Positions 51,082 through 59,446 of a DNA stretch of 64,000 nucleotides are shown piece by piece. The stretch spans positions 2,406,001 to 2,470,000 of the forward strand of contig NC_010505.1 of assembly GCF_000019725.1 (NCBI RefSeq), in the 5' to 3' direction. A program made the translations under genes and the position numbers. Below the pieces are notes generated by a model. That model worked only from the letters and a program-made list of their open reading frames with translations. It was not told the DNA's origin and ran no database searches. The DNA comes from Methylobacterium radiotolerans JCM 2831 (GTDB taxonomy: Bacteria; Pseudomonadota; Alphaproteobacteria; Rhizobiales; Beijerinckiaceae). Numbering within the stretch: position 1 is the stretch's first letter; every line of letters begins with the position of its first letter.

Positions 51082-51831
51082 GTGGCCGCCCCCGACTGGC
51101 TCACCGCGCGGCCGATCGCCCATCGCGGCCTGCACGACCGCGCGGCGGGCCGGCCGGAGAACACGCTGGCGGCGGCCCGGGCGGCGGTCGCGGGCGGCTT
51201 CGCCATCGAGTGCGACGTCCAGCTGAGCGCCGACGGCGAGGCGATGGTCTTCCACGACGCCGCCCTCGGGCGCCTGACGGGGACGGGCGCGGCTCTGGCC
51301 GACCGGTCGGCCGCCGAACTCGGGACGCTCGCCGTCGCCGGGTCCGCGGAGACGATCCCGACGCTGCCGGCCTTCCTGGCGGCGGTGGCCGGGGCGGTGC
51401 CGGTGGTGATCGAGGTGAAGTCCCGCTACGACGGCGACCTGCGGCTCGCGACCCGCACCGCCGAGATCGCCGCGGCCTGCGCCGGGCCGGTGGCGCTGAA
51501 ATCCTTCGACCCGCAGGTGGTCGCGGCCCTGCGCGACCTCTGCCCCGCCACGATCCCGCGGGGCATCGTGGCGGAGACGACGCAGGACGATCCGGTCTAC
51601 GCGGCCCTGACGCCCTCGCTCCGCCGGTCGCTCTCCGACCTGCTGCACCTCGCCGAGACGCGGCCCGACTTCCTGTCCTGGCGGGTGGACGACCTGCCCT
51701 GCGCGCCGACCTACCTCTGCCGGCTGCTCGGTCAGATCCCCGTCATGACCTGGACGGTCCGGACCGCGGAGCAACGCGCCCGCGCGGCCGCGCACGCGGA
51801 TCAGATGGTGTTCGAGGGGTTCGTCCCGTAA
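51082..51831 (+). CDS. glycerophosphodiester phosphodiesterase
   Basis: This TIM-barrel enzyme hydrolyses glycerophosphodiesters to glycerol-3-phosphate and an alcohol. The 249-residue product has the signature IAHRGLHDRAAGRPENTLAA, then IECDVQLSADGEAMVFHDAA with the metal and catalytic residues. No signal peptide, so it is the cytoplasmic UgpQ-like type. The start is a GTG at 51082, two bases after the RidA stop; no in-frame ATG precedes the HRG motif. Confidence 0.92.
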   Translation: MAAPDWLTARPIAHRGLHDRAAGRPENTLAAARAAVAGGFAIECDVQLSADGEAMVFHDAALGRLTGTGAALADRSAAELGTLAVAGSAETIPTLPAFLAAVAGAVPVVIEVKSRYDGDLRLATRTAEIAAACAGPVALKSFDPQVVAALRDLCPATIPRGIVAETTQDDPVYAALTPSLRRSLSDLLHLAETRPDFLSWRVDDLPCAPTYLCRLLGQIPVMTWTVRTAEQRARAAAHADQMVFEGFVP

Positions 51832-51873
51832 ATTTTCCTACGCCCTGTCCGATTCCGTCCGACCAAGATCGCC

Positions 51874-52308
51874 ATGACCGTTACGAGTGACGCGCGCGCG
51901 CGGTTCGCGCGGCTCTGCCGGGGCCTCGCCCTCGCCGCAACCCTGCTCTCCCCGGCACCCGCTGCGGCGGCCGACCCGTGCGAGGGCACGACCCAGGCGG
52001 ATCTCAACGCCTGCGCGGGCGCCGATTACCGGGCCGCCGACACCGCGCTGAACGCCGTCTACGGGCAGCTGACGAAGAAGATCGGCCCGAAGACGAAGGA
52101 CGCCCTGCGGGGCGCCCAGAAGGCCTGGCTGTCGTACCGGGACGCGACCTGCTTCCTCGAGACCCTGGGCCTCGACGGGGGCTCGGCCTACGCGATGGCG
52201 TACAACGGCTGCCTGAAGGGGCTGACCGACGCGCGGATCAAGGTCCTGAAGGGATACCTCGACTGCAAGGCGGACGACGTGTCCTGCGTCGGCCGCCTCG
52301 GCGAGTGA
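51874..52308 (+). CDS. LprI-family (DUF1311) secreted protein
   Basis: The 144-residue product has a signal peptide ending in AAAA-D at about residue 34 and a mature domain of the lysozyme-inhibitor LprI/DUF1311 type. Seen features are DLNACAGADYRAADTALNAV, LRGAQKAWLSYRDATCFLET and paired cysteines. Some family members inhibit lysozyme; here this is only possible. The start at 51874 places a basic N terminus before the hydrophobic core. Confidence 0.85.
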   Translation: MTVTSDARARFARLCRGLALAATLLSPAPAAAADPCEGTTQADLNACAGADYRAADTALNAVYGQLTKKIGPKTKDALRGAQKAWLSYRDATCFLETLGLDGGSAYAMAYNGCLKGLTDARIKVLKGYLDCKADDVSCVGRLGE

Positions 52309-52430
52309 GCGCGCGCCGCGACCGCGACGTCCGGTTCGGGCGTCCGGCGCGACGACGGGTCCGGCCCGCGGCGGGTGACGTCGGCGGCCGTCTGACAACG
52401 CTGCCGCGGGTGCCGTGCGCATCCGCCCGC

Positions 52431-52458
52431 TTGCTCCCGGCCGGTCACGGGCTAGACT
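52431..52458 (+). promoter_or_regulatory. promoter of the GNAT gene, probably leaderless
   Basis: TTGCTC (52431-52436), a 16-base spacer and TAGACT (52453-52458). The -10 ends 7 bases before the ATG at 52466, so transcription would start at the start codon. No Shine-Dalgarno sequence is present. Confidence 0.5.
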
Positions 52459-52465
52459 CCGGCCC

Positions 52466-53749
52466 ATGAAGCAAGCACCCGGGCCGACGCCGGAGACCGC
52501 CGCACTGACCGTGCGAGCGCTTCCCGGATTGAAGGAGATCGGCGCGGCGGAATGGGATGCCTGCGCCTTCTCGTCCGAGACCCTGGCGGCGGGCGACGAG
52601 ACCCACAACCCCTTCCTGTCGTACGCCTTCCTGTCGGCGCTGGAGGATTCGGGCTGCGTCTCGCGCAGGACCGGCTGGCTGCCGCTCCACGTCTCCGTCG
52701 AGCGCGACGGCGCGCGCCTCGGCGTGGCGCCCTGCTACCTGAAATCGCACAGCCAGGGCGAGTACGTCTTCGACCACGGCTGGGCCGACGCCTACGAGCG
52801 GGCCGGCGGCGCCTACTACCCCAAGCTCCAGGTCAGCGTGCCGTTCACGCCGGTGACCGGGCCGCGCTTCCTGATCGCCCCGGGGGCCGATCCCGACGAG
52901 GCCACGGCCGGCCTCGTCGCGGGCCTGCGGGCGCTGCGGGGCGAGACCAAGGCCTCCTCGATCCACGTCACCTTCATGCGCGAGGCGGAGTGGGAGCGGG
53001 CCGGCGCGGCCGGCTTCCTGCAGCGCACCGACCAGCAGTTCCACTGGCAGAACGACGGCTACGCGACCTTCGACGATTTCCTGTCCGCCCTCGCCTCGCG
53101 CAAGCGCAAGACCATCCGCAAGGAGCGCCGCGACGCCCTGGCGCCCGGCATCACGGTGGAGCACCTGACCGGCGCGGACATCACCGAGGCCCACTGGGAC
53201 GCGTTCTACGCCTTCTACATGGACACGGGCTCCCGGAAATGGGGCCGGCCCTACCTCAACCGCCGGTTCTTCTCGCTCCTGTCCGAGCGCATGGCCGACC
53301 GGGTGCTGCTCGTGATGGCCAAGCGCGGCGACGCCTACATCGCCGGGGCCATCAACCTGATCGGCGACACGGCGCTCTACGGGCGCAACTGGGGCTGCAT
53401 CGAGGACCACCCCTTCCTGCATTTCGAGGTCTGCTACTACCAGGCGATCGATTTCGCGATCGCCCGCGGCCTGAAGCGCGTGGAGGCGGGCGCCCAGGGC
53501 GAGCACAAGCTCGCCCGCGGCTACCGGCCGGTCCTGATGCACTCGGCCCACGACATCGCCGACCCGGCGCTGCGCCGCGCGGTGGCCGATTACTTGCAGC
53601 GGGAGCGCGCCCACGTCGCCGAGGCGGTCGATGTCCTCGACACGCTGACGCCGTTCCGGCGCGCGGACCAGGGCGGCGCCCGCGAGGGCGCGACGCCGTC
53701 CGGATCCCCGTCCCCCAACACGTCCCCCCCCGAGAGTGCCGAGTCATGA
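52466..53749 (+). CDS. GNAT family/COG3146 protein
   Basis: The 427-residue product belongs to the COG3146 (DUF482) group, made of a duplicated GNAT-type fold similar to FemX-like peptidyltransferases. Characteristic parts are HNPFLSYAFLSALEDSGCVS, YLKSHSQGEYVFDHGWADAY, RKRKTIRKERRDALAPGITV, FYMDTGSRKWGRPYLNRRFF and the C-terminal FEVCYYQAIDFAIARGLKRV then EAGAQGEHKLARGY. Its acceptor is unknown. The ATG at 52466 is chosen over an in-frame start at 52415. It overlaps the M20 gene by four bases (ATGA). Confidence 0.9.
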   Translation: MKQAPGPTPETAALTVRALPGLKEIGAAEWDACAFSSETLAAGDETHNPFLSYAFLSALEDSGCVSRRTGWLPLHVSVERDGARLGVAPCYLKSHSQGEYVFDHGWADAYERAGGAYYPKLQVSVPFTPVTGPRFLIAPGADPDEATAGLVAGLRALRGETKASSIHVTFMREAEWERAGAAGFLQRTDQQFHWQNDGYATFDDFLSALASRKRKTIRKERRDALAPGITVEHLTGADITEAHWDAFYAFYMDTGSRKWGRPYLNRRFFSLLSERMADRVLLVMAKRGDAYIAGAINLIGDTALYGRNWGCIEDHPFLHFEVCYYQAIDFAIARGLKRVEAGAQGEHKLARGYRPVLMHSAHDIADPALRRAVADYLQRERAHVAEAVDVLDTLTPFRRADQGGAREGATPSGSPSPNTSPPESAES

Positions 53750-54906
53750 GCCCGATCGACCGCATCAAGACCTACGCCGACGAGTTGACGGCCCTGCGCC
53801 GCGACCTGCACGCCCATCCGGAACTCGGCTTCGAGGAGGTGCGCACCGCCGGCATCGTGGCCGATCTCCTCGAGAAATTCGGCTGCGAGGTGCATCGCGG
53901 CGTCGGCGGCACCGGGGTGGTGGGCCTGCTCAAGGGCCGCACCGACAACGGAAAGCGCATCGGCCTGCGCGCCGACATGGACGCCCTGCCCATCGAGGAG
54001 GAGACCAACCTCCCCTACCGCTCGACCTACGCGGGCAAGATGCACGCCTGCGGCCATGACGGGCACACCACGATGCTGGTCGGCGCGGCGCGCTATCTCG
54101 CCGAGACCCGCGACTTCGACGGCACCGCGGTGTTCGTGTTCCAGCCGGCCGAGGAGGGCCGCGGCGGCGCCCGGGCCATGCTGAAGGACGGCCTGTTCGA
54201 GCGCTTCCCCTGCGACGAGATCTACGGGCTGCACAACCAGCCCGGCGGCGGCCACGGCATGATCAAGCTGCGGCCGGGACCGATCATGGCGGCGGCGGAC
54301 TTCTTCGACATCCACATCCGCGGCAAGGGCATCCACGCCGCCCAGCCGCACCGGGGCGTCGACCCGATCATCATCGCCACCGGCCTCGCCCAGGCCCTCC
54401 AGTCGATCGTGTCGCGCAACGCCGATCCGCTGAAGTCCATCGTCCTGTCGATCACCCGGATCGAGGCGGGCTCCGCCTACAACGTGATCCCGGAGACGGC
54501 CCATCTCGCCGGCACGATCCGCACCTTCGACAAGGAGATCCGGGCGCTGGCCGGCACCCGCATGCGTGAGCTGGCGGCGGGCTTCGGCGCGGCCTACGGC
54601 GCCGAGGTCACCGTCGACCTGCAGGACGTGTTCTCCGTCCTGGAGAACGCCCCCGAGCAGGCGGCCGCCGCCACGGAGGTCGCCACCGAGCTCCTGGGCG
54701 CCGACAAGGTCGAGTCGAACGTCGTGCCCAAGATGGGCAGCGAGGACTTCGCCGACATGACCATGGCGGTCCCCGGCGCCTATGTCTGGCTCGGCGCCAA
54801 TCCGGGCCCCGGCCTGCACAATGCCGGCTACAACTTCGACGACTCGATCATCCCGATCGGCAGCGCCTTCCTGGCGCGGATGGTGGAGCGCCGCACCGCG
54901 GCCTGA
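53746..54906 (+). CDS. M20 family amidohydrolase (hippurate hydrolase-like)
   Basis: The 386-residue zinc amidohydrolase would cleave N-acyl amino acids or similar amides. It has LRRDLHAHPELGFEEVRTAG, LRADMDALPIEEETNLPY, GKMHACGHDGHTTMLVGAAR (metal-binding Cys/His), FVFQPAEEGRGGARAMLKDG and the late VVPKMGSEDFADM. This is the IAA-amino acid/hippurate hydrolase group; the native substrate is unknown. Translation is coupled to the preceding GNAT gene, so an N-acyl transfer/removal pair is conceivable (inference). Confidence 0.93.
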   Translation: MSPIDRIKTYADELTALRRDLHAHPELGFEEVRTAGIVADLLEKFGCEVHRGVGGTGVVGLLKGRTDNGKRIGLRADMDALPIEEETNLPYRSTYAGKMHACGHDGHTTMLVGAARYLAETRDFDGTAVFVFQPAEEGRGGARAMLKDGLFERFPCDEIYGLHNQPGGGHGMIKLRPGPIMAAADFFDIHIRGKGIHAAQPHRGVDPIIIATGLAQALQSIVSRNADPLKSIVLSITRIEAGSAYNVIPETAHLAGTIRTFDKEIRALAGTRMRELAAGFGAAYGAEVTVDLQDVFSVLENAPEQAAAATEVATELLGADKVESNVVPKMGSEDFADMTMAVPGAYVWLGANPGPGLHNAGYNFDDSIIPIGSAFLARMVERRTAA

Positions 54907-55054
54907 GGCCGGGCCGTCGCCGCCGTCCGGGACTTTCCGGATGGCGGGCGATGTCGCCGCGCGCGCCCGGTCGGCCGTCGACAGCGCGGCCGATCGGTGC
55001 GAATCCTGACGGAACTCGCCCGCGCGCCGACGCGGGCCGCGACGGGAGGGCGCC

Positions 55055-55162
55055 ATGTCACCGGAGATGCGGGAATCGCGCGCGGCGCTCATCCTGCTCG
55101 CCGCCTCGGTCGGCGCGGTCCTGATTTTCGGCGCCTTCACGCTGCTCACCCAGCTCGGCTGA
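55055..55162 (+). CDS. small single-helix membrane protein, 35 residues
   Basis: An ATG at 55055 with GGGAGGG seven bases upstream opens a 36-codon frame. The product starts MSPEMRESRAA and continues into one hydrophobic helix (LILLAASVGAVLIFGAFTLL), ending TQLG. A charged N terminus followed by a single helix is typical of small bacterial membrane proteins. I do not recognise the family. It lies between the M20 and PAS genes. Confidence 0.5.
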   Translation: MSPEMRESRAALILLAASVGAVLIFGAFTLLTQLG

Positions 55163-55374
55163 GGCGCGACCGCGATTACAACCTGAACGGGTTGGTTCCG
55201 GGCCATATCGACCCGGTGCGGCCGCCCGAAGAACGGGATTCCGCTATCCGCGCAGGGCAATGCCGTCGATGCGTGGCGGACCATCGAGTTGAGTTAACTG
55301 CTCATTAATTCCATCAGCGGTTGTATGTCTCCGACGAAGGCGGGCATGGTGCGCGCTGCAACCGGAGTTCGCCC

Positions 55375-55989
55375 ATGATTGCCGATGCAATCCAGGGCCC
55401 CCGCCCCCGGCCGGTCGATCTCTCGGCCGCCCTCGACGCCTCCGGGATCATCGGCACGTGGTCGTGGTCGCCGCGCGCCGAGCGCTGCGTCCTCGACGCC
55501 GGCGCCGCCGAGGTGCTGGCCGGCGATCCCGGACTGGCCGGACGCCCCCTCCCGCTCTCGGTCGCCAAGGCCTGCGTCCATCCCGAGGATCGGCCGGCCG
55601 TGGTGCGGCAGTTCAAGGCGGTGCGCGAGCGCGGCGGCCTGTTCGTGGCCGAGTACCGGACGCTGTCGCCCTCGGGTCAGGTCCGCCGGATCCTCGACCG
55701 CGGCCGGATCCCGACGGGCGCGTCGAGCCGGCGCCTCGGGCACGGCATCATCATCGACGTGACCGACGAGCCGTCGGCGGCGCACGCGGCGGCGCACGCG
55801 GCTGCGCACGCGGCGGCCGAGCCCGCGGACCCGCTCGCGCGGGCGGTGGACCGCGCCCTCGAATGCCGCGACGCCCTCGAGGGCGTGGCGGATTCCGAGC
55901 TTCAACTCCTCATCGACATGCTGCTGCTGCACCTCGGCCGGCGCATCGCCAAGGCCTCCGCGACCGGCGCGCGCCGCGGCGGCCACTGA
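55375..55989 (+). CDS. stand-alone PAS domain protein
   Basis: The 204-residue product has one PAS fold (about residues 18-125): IIGTWSWSPRAERCVLDAGA, VHPEDRPAVVRQFKAVRERG, FVAEYRTLSPSGQVRRILDR and GHGIIIDVTDEP. It is followed by an (Ala-Ala-His-Ala) repeat linker and a short C-terminal helix (ADSELQLLIDMLLLHLGRRI). No kinase, cyclase or DNA-binding output domain is present, so it may sense a ligand and act through a partner. The ATG at 55375 is preferred; an in-frame TTG at 55321 is the alternative. Confidence 0.78.
   Translation: MIADAIQGPRPRPVDLSAALDASGIIGTWSWSPRAERCVLDAGAAEVLAGDPGLAGRPLPLSVAKACVHPEDRPAVVRQFKAVRERGGLFVAEYRTLSPSGQVRRILDRGRIPTGASSRRLGHGIIIDVTDEPSAAHAAAHAAAHAAAEPADPLARAVDRALECRDALEGVADSELQLLIDMLLLHLGRRIAKASATGARRGGH
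55777..55816 (+). repeat. 12-base tandem repeat in the PAS gene
   Basis: About three copies of a GCGGCGCACGCG-type unit, one with a single change, encode the (Ala-Ala-His-Ala) linker. In-frame units of this sort can vary in number between strains. Confidence 0.6.
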
Positions 55990-56027
55990 GCGGGGCTGCC
56001 GCGTCCCGCCGGACCGTCCGGCCCGGC

Positions 56028-57668
56028 TCACTGCACCAGCACGGCCTGGTTGCAGAGGGTGCCGTCGACGTCGAGATCGGCGTAGCCCAGACGCAGGCCG
56101 AGGCTGCGCAGGACGGTGTCGAGCACGAGGTCGATCCCCGGGGTCACAGTGCCCAGCGTCGTCGTCAGGGCCGACTGGAGCAGCGGCGGCACGCCGAGGC
56201 CGTCGATGTTCAGCACGAGGTTGCGCAGCAGGCTGCCGGTGAGCGACTGGGTCAAGTTGCCCGAGGCGACCGTGCGCACGGTGTGGTTGGCGATGTCGGC
56301 GTCCGAGAACACGAGGGTCTGCGACGCGGTGCCGAGCGTCGCGTGGGCCCGCCCGGAGACGTTGACCAGCGGCAGGGCGATCAGGGAGGCCGGCTGCGAC
56401 AGGTCGGGGCCCGCGCTGCCCCCCGTGATCGCGGCGCGCGGGATCTGGGCGACGGCCAGCGTCGCCAGTCCGGTCTGCGCGTCGAGGGTGACCTTGCGTC
56501 CTCCGGACCCGGCGCAGCTGAGCGACCGCAGGGTCGCCTGCGCCGGTGCGACTTCCGCGTAGACCGGCAGGGAGAGCGTCCCGAGCCCGAGCGGCGCCGT
56601 GACGGTGGTCTCGATCAGCAGCCGGGTCTGCGCCGTCTGAACGGTGGCGTTCTGGCTGCCCGGCCGGACCCAGCCCGAGCTGCGCTTGCGCTCGCCGATC
56701 GCCAGGGTCAGCCGGGTCGAGAGCAGTCCCGGCACGGTGGCTCCGAGATCGACCGCCACCTGGTTCTGGCCGTTCGCCAGGGAGGCGGCGGCGCCCAGGA
56801 GGTTCAGCACGTTGAGGGAGGGGCCGGCGAAGCCCCGGGGCGGCGCCAGCGCGGCGGCGTCGCCGAGCCCGTCCACTTGACCGATCGCGACGAGGTTTCC
56901 GGCGTTCGGCAGGGCGTTGAGGATCCCCGACAGGGCCGACGCCGCGCTGCCATTGTCCGACGCGGCGGCCCGGATCGCCATCAGCAACTGACCGACGCTG
57001 GCATTCGCCTGGACGATGTCGGTATAGTTCGCGGCCTGCATGTTGAGGCTCGCCCCGAGGGAGTCCAGGACGCGCAGCCCGTCGACGCGGGCGCTGGCCA
57101 GGGCATCGTAGTCGCTGACGCTGAGCGACAGCCTGGCCCCGAGCAAGGCACCGAGCAGGGCGTTGGCGATGCCGCCCTCGAGCCTCAGGGTGCCGGATCC
57201 GATCGTGAAGGCCGCGAACTGCGCGCTCGCGGCGGTGCCGGTCACCCGCAGCGGCACCGCCGCGGGCAGGCCGATCGCCCGGCCGAAGGTCACCGGGACC
57301 GAGGTCGAGAGGCCGACCCGCACCGCGTTCGCCGGGCTTCCGCCGGCGCTGAACCGGCCGCCCGGAGCGACGCCCCTGGTGCTGGCGTCGTAGCTGCCGG
57401 GCGCGACCGTGGCGGTCGCGGCACCGTAGCCGTTGTCGCTGAGCGACCGGCGGGCGACCGTGTCGGCTTGGCTCGGATCGACGGCCGCCAGCATGGCGGC
57501 GATGTCCGCCGCCCCTTGCGCCTTGCGCCGCGCCTGGAAGACCAGCCCGAGATCGATCCCGACCGCGCCCGCCCCCATCAGCATGGCGCTGCCGAGCGCC
57601 ACCAGGATCGCGACGTTGCCGCCGCGCGCGGCCCCGAAGCGCAGCAGGCGCCCGCCCGGGCCGGTCAC
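56028..57668 (-). CDS. TadG-like pilus assembly protein
   Basis: The 546-residue product has the TadG-type N-terminal segment, GNVAILVALGSAMLMGAGAV at about residues 15-40, a membrane anchor in which a Tad domain follows (GIDLGLVFQARRKAQGAADI). A long extracytoplasmic part rich in Ala, Leu, Gly and Thr follows, without a von Willebrand A MIDAS motif that I can see. The end is CNQAVLVQ. The GTG start at 57668 overlaps the TadE stop (GTGA). Such proteins help Flp/Tad pilus assembly or act as surface proteins; no cpaA-F or flp genes are nearby. Confidence 0.8.
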   Translation of the reverse strand: MTGPGGRLLRFGAARGGNVAILVALGSAMLMGAGAVGIDLGLVFQARRKAQGAADIAAMLAAVDPSQADTVARRSLSDNGYGAATATVAPGSYDASTRGVAPGGRFSAGGSPANAVRVGLSTSVPVTFGRAIGLPAAVPLRVTGTAASAQFAAFTIGSGTLRLEGGIANALLGALLGARLSLSVSDYDALASARVDGLRVLDSLGASLNMQAANYTDIVQANASVGQLLMAIRAAASDNGSAASALSGILNALPNAGNLVAIGQVDGLGDAAALAPPRGFAGPSLNVLNLLGAAASLANGQNQVAVDLGATVPGLLSTRLTLAIGERKRSSGWVRPGSQNATVQTAQTRLLIETTVTAPLGLGTLSLPVYAEVAPAQATLRSLSCAGSGGRKVTLDAQTGLATLAVAQIPRAAITGGSAGPDLSQPASLIALPLVNVSGRAHATLGTASQTLVFSDADIANHTVRTVASGNLTQSLTGSLLRNLVLNIDGLGVPPLLQSALTTTLGTVTPGIDLVLDTVLRSLGLRLGYADLDVDGTLCNQAVLVQ

Positions 57669-58111
57669 AGGCCGCCCTTCCGGACGCTGACGCTGCTGCG
57701 CAGCACCGTCGGGAGCATCGGCAGCAGGCGCGCGAAGACGTTGATGCCGAGCGTCGAGGCGTCGAGGGTGACGGTGACCGTGTACACCGTCGCGTCGCTG
57801 GGATCCGGCCCGACCTGCACGACGACGCTGCCCGGCCGGAACATCGCGCCGGCGCTCAGGCTCCGGTTCACCATGGTCTGGGCGAGGTTCGCGCGCTCGG
57901 CATCGGTGACGCCCGCCACGGAGGCGCGGGCCGCCTCGGCGGCGATCTGGCGGAGGTTGTGGGCGGCCCCGAGGCAGATCCCGAACACCGCGATCCCGGC
58001 GAAGAGCAGGAACAGCACGGGCGCCACCAGGGCGAACTCCACCGCGGAACTGCCGCGCCGGCAGGTCCAACCGCTCGGCGCGCTCCGCCGACGCAAGCGC
58101 CGCATGCCCAT
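57665..58111 (-). CDS. TadE-like pseudopilin
   Basis: The 148-residue product has a basic N terminus, then the TadE signature GSSAVEFALVAPVLFLLFAG within a single hydrophobic segment, as in TadE/TadF minor pseudopilins processed by prepilin peptidase at the Gly before Ser. The rest is a soluble beta-rich domain. It precedes and overlaps the TadG gene. It lacks the rest of a tad locus here, so the partners must be encoded elsewhere or the pair is repurposed. Confidence 0.85.
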   Translation of the reverse strand: MGMRRLRRRSAPSGWTCRRGSSAVEFALVAPVLFLLFAGIAVFGICLGAAHNLRQIAAEAARASVAGVTDAERANLAQTMVNRSLSAGAMFRPGSVVVQVGPDPSDATVYTVTVTLDASTLGINVFARLLPMLPTVLRSSVSVRKGGL

Positions 58112-58182
58112 CGCATCGCCCTCCGCGACTCGCGCAGCACGACCACTGCACGGCCCATCGTGACGGCGATGTTCTAACTAAT

Positions 58183-58210
58183 GGTTGTTTTGATACTAGA
58201 CTATGCAACC
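58183..58210. promoter_or_regulatory. AT-rich stretch with GGTTG...CAACC dyad upstream of TadE
   Basis: GGTTG (58183-58187) and CAACC (58206-58210) bracket 18 bases within an unusually AT-rich stretch for this genome, 70 bases upstream of the TadE start. It is a candidate promoter or operator; no consensus is recognised. Confidence 0.3.
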
Positions 58211-58280
58211 AAAGCGAGCACAGCATGCCGCGGCCGCGTCTCGCGCGGCCGGCCCGTTGCCGCCGCGCATCGTCGCGGTC

Positions 58281-59384
58281 TCAGATCGCCCGCGGCGGCC
58301 GCAGCAGGCCGATCCCGGCGGGGTCGAAGGACGCGCTCTTGATGATGGCGTGGACCTCGCGTCCCGGCGCGAGGCCGAGGTCGCGGACGGCCGCGCCGGT
58401 CACGCGCGCCACGAGACGGGCGCCGTTGCAGTCGATCTCCACCGCCGTCTCGGCACCCGCGGCCGTCAGGCCGCAGATCCGGCCGGCCAGCACGTTGCGC
58501 GCGCTGAGGCCGCGGGGAGGCTCGGTGGCGACGAGCACGTCGCGGGCGGGGATGCGCACCCGCAGCCGCGTCCCGGCCGGGCGCGACAGGCCCGGCACCA
58601 GCAGGCGCCCGGCGGCGCCCGTCAGGCGCGTGAGCCCGGTGGCGGCGTCGAGGGCCTCGACGACCATGTCGAGGAGCGCGCCGGCCTCGGCCTCGTGGAT
58701 CGGCACGAGATCGGCGCGGCGCAGGATCGTCTCCGCGGGACCGGCTGCGGCCACCCGCCCGGCCTCCAGCACGATCACCGTGTTGGCGAGCCGGGCCACC
58801 TCGGACACGGCGTGGCTGACGTAGAGGATCGGCACGCCGGCCTCGTCGCGCAGGCGCTCGATGTAGGGGAGGATCTCGGCCTTGCGGGCCTCGTCCAGGG
58901 CCGCGAGGGGCTCGTCCATCAGCAGGAGGCGCGGCCTCGCCAGCAGCGCGCGACCGATCGCCACCCGCTGGCGCTCGCCGCCCGAGAGTCCCGCGGGCCG
59001 CCGGTCGAGGAGATGGTCGATGCCGAGCATGTCGGTCACGGCCGCGAAGGCCGCCGGGTCGGCGCGGCGCCGCGCGAAGACCCGGCCGTAGCCGAGATTG
59101 GTCCGGACGCTGAGATGCGGGAACAGCCGCGCGTCCTGGAACACCACGCCGACCTGGCGCCGGTGCGACGGCAGGACCAGGCCGGACGCGGTGTCGACCC
59201 ACGGGGTGCCGCCGACGACGATCCGGCCCCGGTCCGGCCGCGCGAGGCCGGCGATCAGGTCGATCAGCGTGGTCTTCCCCGAGCCCGAGCGCCCGAACAG
59301 GGCGGTCAGCCCCGGCCCGGCCTCGAAGGCGGCCGCGAGCGCGAAGGCGCCGCGGCGGAGCTGGACGTCGATCTGGATGCTCAC
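58281..59384 (-). CDS. modC: molybdate ABC transporter ATP-binding protein
   Basis: ModC energises molybdate uptake. The 367-residue protein has Walker A FGRSGSGKTTLIDLIAGL, signature LSGGERQRVAIGRALL, Walker B LLLMDEPLAALDEARKAE and the H-loop region ILYVSHAVSEVARLANT. A C-terminal TOBE-like molybdate-sensing domain follows (residues about 295-355, LSARNVLAGRICGLTAAGAE). The GTG at 59384 gives the usual MSIQIDV-type start; an in-frame GTG at 59405 is the alternative. It is separated from modB by an opposite-strand GST gene. Confidence 0.92.
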   Translation of the reverse strand: MSIQIDVQLRRGAFALAAAFEAGPGLTALFGRSGSGKTTLIDLIAGLARPDRGRIVVGGTPWVDTASGLVLPSHRRQVGVVFQDARLFPHLSVRTNLGYGRVFARRRADPAAFAAVTDMLGIDHLLDRRPAGLSGGERQRVAIGRALLARPRLLLMDEPLAALDEARKAEILPYIERLRDEAGVPILYVSHAVSEVARLANTVIVLEAGRVAAAGPAETILRRADLVPIHEAEAGALLDMVVEALDAATGLTRLTGAAGRLLVPGLSRPAGTRLRVRIPARDVLVATEPPRGLSARNVLAGRICGLTAAGAETAVEIDCNGARLVARVTGAAVRDLGLAPGREVHAIIKSASFDPAGIGLLRPPRAI

Positions 59385-59446
59385 GCGGCGGGACTCGGGT
59401 AACACGAGCCCCGGCGCATCCCGGCGCCGGCCCGGACTTGCCCGCG

